Below are positions 34,355-45,196 of a stretch of DNA of 64,000 nt, in pieces. The notes beneath the pieces are model-generated. The model had not been told where the DNA came from. It worked only from the letters and a program-made list of their open reading frames with translations, and did not search any database. A program made the position numbers and the translations under genes. The stretch is from Elgaria multicarinata webbii (lineage: Eukaryota > Chordata > Lepidosauria > Squamata > Anguidae). Each line of letters opens with the position of its first letter. Position 1 is the stretch's first letter. Location of the stretch: contig NC_086187.1 in NCBI RefSeq assembly GCF_023053635.1, forward strand, positions 28,992,501-29,056,500, in the 5' to 3' direction.

Positions 34355-34715
34355 CCATGGACTAAGGGGAGACAGGATAGCACTCTTCAAATACTTAAAA
34401 GGTTGTCACACAGAGGAGGGCCAGGATCTCTTCTCGATCCTCCCAGAGTGCAGGACACAAAATAACGGGCTCAAGTTAAAGGAAGCCAGATTCCGGCTGG
34501 ACAGCAGGAAAAACCTCCTGACTGTTAGAGCAGTACGACAATGGAACCAATGACCTAGGGAGGTTGTGGGCTCTCCCACACTCGAGGCCTTCAAGAGGCA
34601 GTTGGACAGCCATCTGTCAGGGATGCTTTAAGGTGGATTCTTGCATTGAGCAGGGGGTTGGACTTGATGGCCTTAGAGCCCCTTCCAGCTCTACTATTCT
34701 ATGATCACATGGAGG
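34355..34715 (+). repeat. CR1 LINE 3' end
   Basis: Plus-strand copy of the 3' region seen reversed at 1868: 'gttgtcacacagaggagggc', 'ctcgatcctcccagagtgca' and a terminal 'ccttccagctctactattct' followed by atgat. It covers the last ORF2 codons and the 3' UTR. Confidence 0.88.
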
Positions 34716-35097
34716 TTAGGTGAGAATGCCTCTGAGCATCTGCAGAGCGTAATTTCCTTGCCCTCAAGGGTGTGGGGCTGGGAGGGGGATTCCAGTCGGT
34801 GTGATGCCTGGCAGGCAATGGATCAGCTGCATGTGTGCCCTCCTTTGGAGTAGCCAGGCCAGGGGGCTCTGGGCTGCCACTGATTCTCCCCTCACCCATG
34901 GTGCGCCTGATCCCAGGGCATTGGAAGAGCCCAAAAGGGCTGGCCTGGGCACTGACTGAGAGAGACCCATCTTCTCTCCACCCCCACCCCCTTCTGCAAC
35001 TAGCTGCATCCACAGATTCCCCGGTGCGACACCCATCTTTGCGGTCATTCCATGCCCCTCTCCTGCCCTCATTGGATCCACAAGAGACACTTTCCTA

Positions 35098-35134
35098 GGT
35101 GGGGTGGGGTGGGGTGGGGTGGGGTGGGGTGGGG
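35098..35134 (+). repeat. (GGGGT)n minisatellite between alphaA and alphaD
   Basis: Seven to eight tandem ggggt units. The G runs could form a G-quadruplex; nothing in the sequence shows a function. Confidence 0.95.
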
Positions 35135-35179
35135 AGACAGTGGCCTCTGCCTCTTTCAAGCCCCCCACATCCTCTGCTC

Positions 35180-35400
35180 AGAAGGGGGCAGCTGGTTAGA
35201 TCAACTCCTGGAGGAGAAGGCTATCAAGCAGAAAGCCCATGTACCCCAGTTGCTGGGGAACTTGGGTGGGAGGGTTGTGCTGTGACACTCGTGTCCGGCT
35301 TGTGGGTTTCCTGTGGGCAGCTGGTTGGCCACTCTGTGCATGGAGTGCTGGACAAGACGGACCCTCGGCCTGATCCATCTTGGGGCTCTTCTGATGTTCT
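35180..35400 (+). repeat. CR1/L3-type LINE 3' fragment, plus orientation
   Basis: Contains 'cccagttgctggggaacttg', 'gctggttggccactctgtgc' and 'ggacaagacggaccctcggc', the complement of the blocks at 28540 and 38485. It ends about 630 bases from the alphaD poly(A) signal. Confidence 0.65.
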
Positions 35401-36045
35401 GAAGCCTTTAGCTGGGAGTCTTCCTTGGGAAGGGAGGTCTCCGGGCCGCCTGCCTATTTCTCCTTCCACCCCCACCATGCACCTTGGCTCAGCCTTTGGT
35501 CTTCCATATGCCTTTGGCAAACAGTGTGTGTGTGCTGGTGGGGGAGGCACGGACGTGTGTGGGGGGGGGTTAGAAAGAGGGGTCTAACATCGCCCACCTC
35601 CCCTCCCCCTTCTCCTCCTGCAGTGGGGACTGGTCTCTCTGTGCGATGGGGAGAGACTGGGGTGGTGGGTGGATGTCTGTTCTGAACAGGTTCGCCAAAC
35701 AGCGGAGGGGGGGGGCTAATTCTGTGCCTTTGCATTCCCCCCCCAACACACACTTTACTGTAAAATTCACCCGCCCCACACTCAAACACTTTGTGGGTCT
35801 GGTCCCAATGTGGGAGGACAGCCCTACTGGGTCGCCCTGTGCAGGAGCAGCCCCCTCCCCTGAGCCCGGACTGAGGAGTCCATCTCCGCACCCCCACCCC
35901 CGGAAAAGTTGCAGAGTCTCTCCTTGCCTTGCAGCTGTGGCCTCCCCCCCTTACCCAGAGCTCCTCCCCACTCTCGCCTAGCAAGAGGACCCCTTCCCCC
36001 CCACCCCCCAAGAGAGGCGCATCAGGCAGGCAGCAGTTCAGAGAC

Positions 36046-36051
36046 TTTATT
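36046..36051 (-). terminator. HBAD: alphaD-globin polyadenylation signal
   Basis: AATAAA on the minus strand, 113 bases after the alphaD stop codon. Confidence 0.85.
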
Positions 36052-36163
36052 GGCGAGTGGCACAGCACAGGAAGGCCAGGACCGGGGCGCGCCCGGAGGG
36101 GGCGGCTGCTCCGCGGTGGGGGCCGGAGGGAGCCCCGCACCAGCAGCCCGCGGCGGCGGGGGC

Positions 36164-36854
36164 TCATCTGTAATGCTCGGTCAGGACGTCAGCCACCAAG
36201 AAGAAGAACTTGTCCCAGGCCCGGTACACGGGGGCGGTGTACTCGGCCTTCAGGTGAGTGGCCAGGACCACGTGGAAGCACTTGGCCAGCAGCTGCAAGG
36301 GAGAAGAAAGGGGGGCGCCGGTTAGTGGGGGGGGGAAGCAGCTCTGGGGGGGAGAGGGGACCCAGCGGAGGGGGGCGGAGCCGAGCCGCCCGCCCGCCCG
36401 CCTCAGGCCAGGGACCCGCCCGCGGGCTTGCCTTGAAGTTGACGGGGTCCACGCGCAGGTTGTAGGCGTGCTTGTCGCCGAGTTCGGCCAGGGTGCCGTG
36501 GACGTCGTCCAGGTGCTTGAGGGCGCTCTCCAGCGCCTTCATCACCTTGTGGCCGTGGGCGCGGATGTCGCTGGAGCCGGGGGTCAGGTCGAGGTGCGAG
36601 AAGTAGACCTTGGTCTTGGGGAACACCCGGAACAACCTGCAAGGAGGGAAGGAGGGAGGGAGGGAAGGGGGGCGTCCGTCAGAGAGCGCGCAGGGACGGG
36701 GGGAGGGTGGTCCTGCGCCCCTCTGGCCCTGCCGCCCCCCTCCCCGCCACCTGGCGCACCTGTTCAGCGAGTCCGCGCCGATGTCGTCGGTGAAGGGGGC
36801 CAGCTTGGCCCAGGTGCTCTGGAGCAACTTGCAGTCTTCAGCGGACAGCACCAT
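36164..36854 (-). CDS. HBAD: haemoglobin subunit alpha-D
   Basis: Minor adult alpha-type chain of sauropsids, orthologous to mammalian mu-globin (HBM). Exons 36760-36854 (95 bp), 36432-36636 (205 bp) and 36164-36292 (129 bp) give 142 codons including Met. The N-terminus is '[18 protein letters not shown]', distal His E7 lies in '[16 protein letters not shown]', proximal His F8 in '[17 protein letters not shown]' (the '[12 protein letters not shown]' block is a signature of alphaD), and the C-terminus is '[10 protein letters not shown]'. Intron 2 starts with GC, not GT (AAG|GCAAGC), an unusual donor also reported for bird alphaD. The CD1 residue is Leu ('YFSHLDL') rather than Phe. AlphaD is the globin nearest NPRL3, which points at the absence of a third alpha gene upstream. 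Confidence 0.97.
36421..36431 (-). promoter_or_regulatory. HBAD: non-canonical GC 5' splice site of alphaD intron 2
   Basis: The exon 2 end reads AACTTCAAG|GCAAGCCCGCG on the minus strand. The +2 base is C. The rest of the site fits the GC-AG subclass (AAG upstream, AAG downstream). No GT in a usable phase lies at the exon end required by the conserved 205-bp exon. Confidence 0.88.
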
Positions 36855-36950
36855 GGTGGCAGAGAGAACGAGAGCGCGACCGAGTGTGGAGGGAGGTCCG
36901 TGGGTCGTGGCAGAGGAGTCGGAGCTGGGAGCCGCGCTGGCGGCCGCGGC

Positions 36951-36957
36951 TTTTATA
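36951..36957 (-). promoter_or_regulatory. HBAD: alphaD TATA box
   Basis: TATAAAA on the minus strand, about 97 bases upstream of the ATG, predicting transcription start near 36925 and a 5' UTR of about 70 bases. Confidence 0.8.
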
Positions 36958-36979
36958 GCCGTTGCCGCGGCCCGCCCCT

Positions 36980-36986
36980 CTTATCT
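36980..36986 (-). promoter_or_regulatory. HBAD: GATA motif with adjacent GC/CACC-like box in alphaD promoter
   Basis: AGATAAG on the minus strand, 23 bases upstream of the TATA box, next to the GC-rich 'cccgcccctc' on the plus strand. GATA plus a CACC/GC box is the usual proximal layout of erythroid promoters. No binding data can be inferred from sequence alone. Confidence 0.6.
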
Positions 36987-37319
36987 GATCACCAGCGGCG
37001 TCGAGGCCGGCAAGCGGAGGAGGGACGGGCAAGCCCGCGGGGAGCAGGAGAGCGAGCGAGCGAGCGAGCGAGGCAGGGCCTGACGCGCGCGCGCGCGCGG
37101 GAGGGGGGGACGGCTCTTCGCTCCTGCCTGGGGGGCTGCGGGGGTGGGGGGCTCGACGGCGGCACCTCCGGGGTAGGCGAGGCTCTGACCGGCTGGAATA
37201 CCGTCTCCCATGTCGGAGCGGGGGTGGGTGGGCGCCCAGGACGGGCCGAAGAGCTGTCCGGGAGGATTCCCAAGGGTCCCTCGCCCTGTCTGGCAAATAT
37301 CCGTGTCTTGAATTGAAAT

Positions 37320-37830
37320 AATACTGTGTGCTGTTTCATTCCTGTCTGCAGTTGTCTTTTATTTTGTAGCCATTTGTCTATTGCTCCTGAAGAAGGAACC
37401 TCGTGTCACATCACATGTTTGCAGTTCGTGAGAACAAGTTTGTCCTTCTGCTTGTGTGTCAAACCGGGCAGCCCTGACCTAGGGTTGGAGCCCGAGGCAG
37501 ACTTTCCAAACGCCCTCCCTCCCTCTCTTGAGAAACGTGGCCCTTGGGAAGTTCTCCTGCAAAGGCCCCATGAAGATGAGTGGGAGCTTCGCCGCACTGC
37601 AGCCCGATGCAACGCGGTCCCTCCTCACGTCGCCTTGTGCCTCTCCTAGTAAGACGCCATCATTCCCCGCATTGGCTGGAAAGCCCAGGAGCCCCGGCAC
37701 GTGGTTGGCCACAGTCACCATGCTTTGAACATCATTCTCACATTCATGCATCAGGGGTTGTCCTCCAGCTGCTGAGTCAGTCCAAATGGGGCCCTTGCAC
37801 ATGTTCTGGTCAACTCCAATTTAGGCTCTA
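37320..37830. other. alphaD upstream region, no gene recognised
   Basis: After the CpG-rich alphaD promoter (ending about 37150) the sequence is ordinary and lacks globin exons. It contains the MARE-like motif listed separately and possible old repeat text at 37320-37430. Confidence 0.4.
37770..37780. promoter_or_regulatory. candidate NF-E2/MARE site upstream of alphaD
   Basis: TGCTGAGTCAG is a full half-plus-core match to the Maf recognition element bound by NF-E2 in globin enhancers. It lies about 0.9 kb upstream of the alphaD ATG, 64 bases from a hAT MITE and outside recognisable repeats. A single 11-base motif occurs by chance now and then, and no paired GATA site is obvious beside it. 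Confidence 0.35.
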
Positions 37831-37833
37831 AAG

Positions 37834-37949
37834 CAGCCTTCCTCAACCTGGGGTGCTCCAAATGTGTTGGACTGCATCTCCCAGAATGCCCCAGCCAGCT
37901 GGGAGTTGTAGCCCAACACATCTGGAGCACCCCAGGTTGAGGAAGGCTG
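37834..37949. mobile_element. hAT-Charlie-type hairpin MITE (family B), full length with target duplication
   Basis: A 116-bp near-perfect palindrome beginning 'cagccttcctcaacctgggg' and ending with its inverse. Exact 8-base duplications ctctaaag flank it at 37826-37833 and 37950-37957. The duplication fits the NTCTAGAN preference described for Charlie-type hAT elements. A second copy is nested at 53954-54083. Confidence 0.93.
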
Positions 37950-38464
37950 CTCTAAAGACAAGCCTTCCCGCTTTCTCCAAGTGCTGGGACAAGGCGTGGA
38001 CTTGTCAGGAACAACACTCCAACCCCCCCACCTGCCCCACCCCATGGCAGAGAAGAAGGCCCACACAGAAGAGGGAGGCAAGAAAGGCAAAAGAGCAGGC
38101 AGGGGGGGTGGACACCTGAAGCCGGCTGAGCCCTGGTCCGTCCCATTAGCCCAACGTGCTCTCCTGACTGGCCATGGCTTTCCAGAGCATCAAGCCACAG
38201 GCTGCTTGTGAGCCACTTCCTGGGGAACAGGCTGCTGGACGACGGGTGGACCCCTCTCAGCCTGATCCAGCAGGCTGTTCTTAGCCTCTTGAACAGGGCC
38301 CTGTGCAAATCACAGCAGCAGGCCTGTTCGTTGGGCAGGATTGCCTTTTAAAGACCATGGACACACCTTATAACAGGACGCATGTGTATGTGTCCTGGGG
38401 GTGGGGGGGCAGAGAAAGCCAAAAGTCCAGAGATCTATGATGGGGAGCAGTTAGCCAGTCTCAG

Positions 38465-39330
38465 CTATAAGAACATCAGAAGTGCCCTGATGCTGGATCA
38501 GACCAAGGGTCCATCTAGTCCGGCACTCTGTTCACACCGTGGCAGGGCCGGTGCTACCATAGAGGCCACTCAGGCGGCCGCCTAGAGCGCCAAGCTAAGA
38601 AGGGTGCCAGGCACAACACAGTACTCATGCGCGTTGGCTGTGAGCTGGCCCGGCCTGAGGATTCAGCTGGGCCTGGGCGGGCGAGATGAATGCGTGTGTC
38701 CATGCGTGTGTTTCTTTGGAGTGAGTGATGCTGAGTGTGTGTGCGCGTGTGTGTGTGTGAGTTGGGGGTGGGGATGATTTGGAGGTGATATTCCTATTAA
38801 ATAATGCATTTTAGATCCATAGACGTTCCTTTCCAATTTCTTTGCTATAATTGGCATGACGTATTTCTTGCACTTTAAAATAAATTTAGCAGTTTCAAGT
38901 TTTGTGCTTCTTATTTTTTCCAGGAAACATATGTTCTTAAAAATCAAAGTTGGCATTTTTGGGTGTGTGTGTGTGAAAGTAGCTCACCTTGCCTACGTCG
39001 CAAAATAGTCTGGCACCGGCCCTGCACAGTGGCCAACCAGGCATCGGACAGGGATGAACAAACAGGACATGGTGCAACAGCACCCTCCCACGCATGTTCC
39101 CCAGCAACTGGTGCACACAGGCTTATTTCCTCGAATACTGGAGATAGCACACAACCATCAGGGCTAGTAGCCATGGATAGCCTTTGCCTCCAGGAATTTA
39201 TCCAACCCCCCTTTTAAAGTCATCCGGATTGGTGGCCATCCCTACATCTTGTGGTAATGTGTTCCATACTTTAACTATGTGCTGCGGGAAGAAGTATTTC
39301 CTTTTATTTGTCCTGGATCTCCCACCAATC
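38465..39330 (-). repeat. CR1/L3-type LINE 3' fragment, split by a hAT element
   Basis: Left part 38465-38542 carries 'gatgctggatcagaccaagg'. Right part 39025-39330 continues with 'gccaaccaggcatcggacag', 'gttccccagcaactggtgca' and 'gtgttccatactttaactat'. The two parts are continuous once the 482-bp insert is ignored. Confidence 0.75.
38543..39024. mobile_element. non-autonomous hAT element inserted in a LINE
   Basis: A 482-bp insert with terminal inverted repeats cagggccggtgc(t/c)a and a flanking 8-base duplication matching at 7 of 8 positions (caccgtgg at 38535-38542, cacagtgg at 39025-39032). Other LINE copies show the unsplit sequence 'ttcacacagtggccaac', which supports the boundaries. 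No transposase frame is present. Confidence 0.85.
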
Positions 39331-40195
39331 AGTTTCATGGGATGGCCCCATTCTAGCCATCTGGATACAACCACAATGTCTTGCTACAAAATGGAGGCAG
39401 GCCTGTCCCTCTTGAGGTCCAGAAGCAGCTGGTGCTGGCCACGCCGCCTGAGGCCCCTTCCTTGGCCTGCCCTGGCACCTCTTCACCTGTGGATTCTCCG
39501 CTCTCTCCCTTTGCTCTCTAACAACTCAAGTCCTCACTTTGAGATGGTGAGCATGGGCAGAAGGGCGGTGTAATTGCTCATGTTTCGACTGGGCCTCCTC
39601 TAGGGCCTGGAGAAATCCCACCATCACCACCACCACACTTCTTTGCATTCAGCCATTTGGTTACCAGAAAAACCTGAAGCTGCCAGAGGCTTCCTCCAGC
39701 TCAGCTAGCCTTCCCCACCCAGCTATATCCCTGGAGGGAGACACTGCCCCGCAGGCAGCCTTATCTTCCAGCTTGCAGGGTCTGGGAAGGGCGCTATGCT
39801 CCGGAGAAGCTCCGAGCTGCCCTCCCCTCCCCCCGCCCCAATCTCCATGGGCAGAAGAAGTCCCTCTCAGGGCTCTTGGCTCCTTGCCTGCTGCGTTCCC
39901 TGGCTCTGGCAAGGAGGAGGGCCCTTGGCCTGAAACGGACGCAGGGGGGCTTCACATGCAACTGCCCAGAGATGCTTTCTCCGGGAGGCAGAGGCATCCC
40001 AGGCACTCAAAAAAATGTCCTCCCAGCTGCTGCTTTAGCCACCTCTTCAGCAGAGAGGGGAGGATTCATTCATGAACAAAATATGAAACAACACAAAGTT
40101 ACTTCTGCCCATTTGCGTTGCAAATCCTCGCAAAAGGCAGCGGTCCTGCCTTCATCCTCTTTTTGTTTCAGCAAGAAACACTGGCAAAAAGAGGA
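39331..40195. other. intergenic, no feature recognised
   Basis: No coding exon, RNA gene or clear repeat structure that I can support. It lies between the LINE/hAT composite and the CR1 copy that received the retrovirus. Confidence 0.4.
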
Positions 40196-41283
40196 ATGAT
40201 AGAAGCATAGAATAGCAGAGTTGGAAGGGGCCTACAAGACCACCGAGTCCAACCCCCTGCTCAATGCAGGAATCTACCCTAAAGCATACCTGACAGATGG
40301 TTGTCCAGCTGCCTCTTGAAGGCCTCTAGTGTGGGAGAGCCCACAACCTTCCTAAGTCATTGGTTCCATTATCGTACTGCTCTAACCATCAGGAAGTTTT
40401 CCCTGATGTCCAGCTGGAATCTGGCTTCCTTTAACTTGAGTCCATTATTCTGTGTCCTGCACTCTGGGAGGATCGAGAAGAGATCCTGGCCCTCCTCTGT
40501 GTGACAACCTTTGAAGTATTTGAAGAGTGCTATCTTGTCTCCCCTCAACCTTCTCTTCTCCAGGCTAAACATGCCCACTTCTTTCAGTCTCTCTTCATAG
40601 GGCTTTGTTTCCAGACCCCTGATCATCCTGGTTGCCCTCCTCTGAACACGCTCCAGCTTGTCTGTGTCCTTCTTGAAGTGTGGTGCTCAGAACTGGACGC
40701 AATACTCTAGACGAGGCCTAACCAGGGCCGAATAGAGAGGAACCAGTACCTCACGCGATTTGGAAGCTATACTTCTATTAATGCAGCCCAAAATAGCATT
40801 TGCCTTTGTTGCAGCCACATCGCACTGTTGGCTCATATTCAGCTTGTGATCTACAACAATTCCAAGATCTTTCTCTTTTGTAGTATTGCTGAGAGAAGTA
40901 TCCCCCATCTTGTAACTGTGCATTTGGTTTCTATTCCCTATATGTAGAACTTGGCATTTTTCCCTATTAAATTTAATTCTGTTGTTTTCAGCCCAGCACT
41001 CCAGCCTATCAAGATCACTTTGAAGTTTGTTTCTGTCTTCCAGGGTATTAGCTATCCCACCCAATTTGGTGTCATCTGCAAATTTGATAAGTATACCCTG
41101 CACCTCCTCATCCAAATCATTAATAAAAATATTGAAGAGCACTGGGCCCAGGACTGAGCCCTGTGGTACCCCACTCATTGCCTCCCCCCAGTTTGAGAAG
41201 GTACCGTTGATAAGCACTCTTTGAGTCCGATTCTCTAGCCAACTGTGAATCCACCTAACAGTTGTTCTATCTAGCCCACTTTT
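40196..41283 (-). repeat. CR1 LINE (3' two-thirds), target of the retroviral insertion
   Basis: A long CR1 copy. On the minus strand the frame from 41280 leftward reads '[20 protein letters not shown]', '[20 protein letters not shown]', '[11 protein letters not shown]' (the F-ADD catalytic box), then 'KEKDLGIVVDHKLNMSQQCD' and 'ALVRPRLEYCVQF', and ends in the 'gaatagcagagttggaaggg' terminus. The 200-residue segment is still open, so the copy is fairly recent. Its upstream continuation ('ctttgtcaaaagctttgctg') lies beyond the retrovirus at 52536. Confidence 0.92.
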
Positions 41284-41636
41284 TGTAGGGATCTCCCACA
41301 CCGAAGTAAGAGGCCGAAGTGATGATTGGTAAAATCATGTTTATTGAGAATATATCAAGAGTTTATACACCTATTTCGTGCTCGCTCAATTCCTCCCTCT
41401 TCCTCTGGGTGAGTCAACCTAATTTTTGTGAACCGCCCAGAGGGCTTCGGCTATTGGGCAGTATAAAAATGTAATAAATAAATAAATAAATAAATAAATA
41501 AAATAAACGTTCATGGTCAGTTTTGAGTAAGGTAATTATCTTTTCTCATTACCGGTGTTTGCTAACTAGCTCTCTTACCCTGTTTGTTCCCCAGATTAAG
41601 CTGGAAGTCAAAACATGACGCACTGCTCTTAGACAA

Positions 41637-41860
41637 TTTATTTATTTATTTCATTTTTATACCGCCCAATAGCCGAAGCTCTCTGGGCGGTTCACAAAAA
41701 TTAAAACCAACATAAAACAACCAACAGGTTAAAAGCACAAATACAAAATACAGTATAAAAAGCACAACCAGGATAAAACCACGCAGCAAAATTGATATAA
41801 GATTAAAATACAGAGTTAAAACAGTAAAATTTAAATTTAAGTTAAAATTAACAATAGGGA
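41637..41860 (-). repeat. L2-like LINE tail inserted in the 3' LTR
   Basis: Reverse-complement L2-like 3' UTR ('accgcccaatagccgaagct', 'ttcacaaaaattaaaaccaa') within the LTR. A second, shorter plus-strand tail fragment is at about 41417-41510. The other LTR carries its own copy at 52083-52395, at a different LTR position, so these insertions came after integration. Confidence 0.85.
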
Positions 41861-43667
41861 GATAATGGTTTTGTCATTTCCACCCTTCATCTCCAGACAG
41901 TTTGCTGTCTGCAAAGACTCCAGGCATTGTGACATCCCCACATTTCCCCCCTTTTTATTAATTTGTTAAGGTGCAAACCAACTTAATCCTGGTCTATTTC
42001 AGGAACGTGATGTGAGAGCTGTTCATATAACATTTGAACTTGCTCTGGACGGAAAGGTTTCAAAACGGTATTTCTTTGCCAGCAGCGGCTACAAATTTGC
42101 ACAGGATTAGGAATACACTGAACAAAGCAACATGATAATATTAATACAGCAATTAATACAATACCCCACCTTCAGAGAGACCCCAGCCATCCAAAAGGTA
42201 ACCATGACCATAACGCAGTCCACCAATCTCCAGGGATATCCTGTTTGATTTGAGCCACAACAGTTTGCAAACGTCCAAGCTGAGTTTGTACTTTGTGAGA
42301 GTTGCCAGACAAGTTGAAACAACACATGCCATCCACACTTTCACAGCCGAGGTGCTGTTGGAGAAGCAAAAAGTCTATGGCGGCTCGATTTTGCAGGACA
42401 GCGTGGCGTGGTTGTCCCACCTGTCCAATGGCTGTGGATGTGGCATTAATGGCCTTTGCTAAGGCACACGCGAGGGGATTTATATTCTTTGAATTTCCAA
42501 CAGCAAGAGCTGGCACCCCCACCAATGACACAGCGAGTCCCAGATATTCTCCTCGCGTTGGAAGGGTGGTTTTGCTGTTGCAATCGGAGGGCAACTGGAT
42601 AGCCTCTCGTCGGTGCCGCTGGGGGCTAGCTGTGGACTCAGTCAACTGGGTTCGTGAAGGAAGCACAGCTGTGAGGCGACTCAGGCAGCAAGGAGTTTTG
42701 GTTAGATTAGCAGGAATATAATTGGTGGTAGTGGAGCCACAGGTAAAGAACCAGCCTGGAGGGAGTAAAACACGGGCGTAGAAAAAAGAGATATTAACAT
42801 AGAGAGCAATTCCAATGTGTGACTGGCCCTGGAGAGAAACATTTTGCTGCAGGCATGCGATTGGTACAATTAACAATGCGTGCGCAGGTCTTATTAGGTG
42901 GGATGGCTAGGTGGGGGGTGGATAAGGAGATAACATTAGGGGGTAACCGGGTGACAACTTCCCCCCAGTCTTGGATGATGTGGTATTTGATGGTGGCATT
43001 CCTGCCTTTGAGCAGTTGGCCAAGACCTGTGATATTTTGTAACCCTTCTGGGGGAGTGCACACCGGGATCATAAAGGAGCCCAATAAGGTTTCCATATCT
43101 GCGGTTTCAGACAAACACAGAGAGTCAGTGGGAATCGCATGGGCTAACTGTTCCCACATGTTAGGCTGAGGTTCTAGGAGAGGTGCCCCCCCCCCCAGGA
43201 TAAGGGAATAGAAGCAGACATAAAGAACAGACAATGAGAAGAGAATTTGCAGGTTCTCTGGTGTTGGTTCTGCTTGCTGCTGCTGTAAAATCCTGAGCCT
43301 GGTCCGTTAGATTCTTGATTTGACCCCATGTCAGCGGATGGTGTCGAGAGCAGCGGCGTTCTGCTGGAGGAATGGAAATCACTGCCATCTCTGGAATCGG
43401 ATTCAGGGATTAGCGCCAGGACATCTCGGGCGATCTTCACTGCTTGGGCTGGAATCCACAAGGGGCCTGTTGGAGTAAGAACAGCTGCATAGCCTCGCCC
43501 CCATGTGATAAGGGGAACGGGACCAAGCCATGTTTTGTCAGGCAACTGCCTGTAATACACATTCGGTCTGGGAAGAGGCTCCTGGGTCCGAAAATGCCTT
43601 TGGCATGCTGTGTTCCCTGAGGGCTGAACATTCAATTGATTTAATGTAAAAAGGACTTTATTAAGTT

Positions 43668-43698
<31 letters not shown>

Positions 43699-44831
43699 TT
43701 TTATTTATTACATTTCTATACCGCCCAATAGCTGGAGCTCTCTGGGCGGTTGCTGGACCCAGCTTAAAGTAGGTACTCGCAAACTGGAGGATTGTAATTG
43801 TTTGGCTAGGCATTCTTTCAGGGTGTGGTTAGCACGCTCAACAATGGCTTGCCCTTGTGGATTATAAGGAATGCCATGAATAAGAACAATATCCCATGTT
43901 GTACAAAAGTCTAGAAAAGCCTTGGAAGCATAGGCAGGCCCAGTATCTGTTTTTATTTTCTTTGGGTGGCCAAGAGCAGTGATTGCGGAATAGAGGTGAG
44001 CGATTACGTGGTTGGCTGTTTCTCCTCTTTGTGGAGTAGCCCATATAACGCCTGAATTAGTATCTGTGGTAACATGCAAATACTTCCAAGGATTGAAAGT
44101 TGGAACATGTGTGACGTCCATTTGCCATAACTGATTAGCAGAAAGGCCACGGGGGGTTTATGCCGGCTTCCCCACTGGGCGAGGTTTGAGCACATTGAGG
44201 GCAAGCAGCCATAATTCTTTTAGCCTGATCTAGGGGGATTTGACACTCACGGGCAAGGCCACGCTCATTCTGATGAAAGAAAGCATGGCTGCTAAAAGGA
44301 TCTGAAAAAAGAGAGGCACAAGTAATTTTTGTGGCTGCGTCTGCTCGAGCGTTCCCTTCAGCAAGAGGTCCGGGAAGGCTTGAATGGCTTCGAATATGGG
44401 CTACGAAAAAGGGATGTTTACAGTCTTGTAGAACCTGTTGCAATGTCAAAAAGAGAGCCATGAGGTTTGCATCAATTTTGGGGGTAATATAAGCTCCAGG
44501 CAGATTAGAAATCACAAAGCACACATATTGAGAGTCCAGAATCAGAGTGAGCTCTGAAAGCGGATACATTTGAAGCGCTAATATAGCTGCAGCCAATTCT
44601 GCTCGCTGGGGAGTTCCCTGAGGCATTGTATACCGAGCTTCCCATTGCTGGGTGCTAGGATTTAAGTGTGTTACGGTACCTCGTGTTTCCCCCCCATCTG
44701 CATACAAAGTGGGAGCATGGGGGAGTGGAACATGGGAACAGAGATCCCGCAGAGGGAAGTGGTGCGTCAATACGCAAGAAAACCGAGGGTCCGGGGGGAG
44801 GTGAAAAGAGATCCCCACAAACCCATCAAGG

Positions 44832-45196
44832 GCTATGGAGGAGGGCTTTCTCCGCTGTGACACCCCGGTTGTGGAATGAGCTCCCCAGAGAGGTCCGCCT
44901 GGCGCCTACACGGTACTCCTTTCGTCGCCAGCTGAAGACCTTTTTATTCTCTCAGTATTTTAACACTTAATTTTAACTTAAATTTAAATTATACTGTTTT
45001 AACTCTGTATTTTAACCTTATATCAATTTTGCTGCATGGTTTTATCCTGGTTGTGCTTTTTATACTGTATTTTGTATTTGTGTTTTTAACCTGTTGGTTG
45101 TTTTATGATGGTTTTAATTTTTGTGAACAGCCCAGAGAGCTTCGGCTATTGGGCGGTATAAAAATGTAATAAATAAATAAATAAATAAATAAATAT
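44832..45196 (+). repeat. L2-like LINE 3' end inserted in the retroviral pol region
   Basis: Encodes '[13 protein letters not shown]' and '[16 protein letters not shown]', then the shared 3' UTR and an (AAAT)n tail. It is opposite in orientation to the provirus. A short related tail with its poly-(TTTA) run is at about 43663-43755. Confidence 0.85.

Noticed and set aside
36258-37316. A 352-codon plus-strand frame over alphaD
   Set aside because: Antisense to alphaD exons and promoter; no homology or splice logic of its own.
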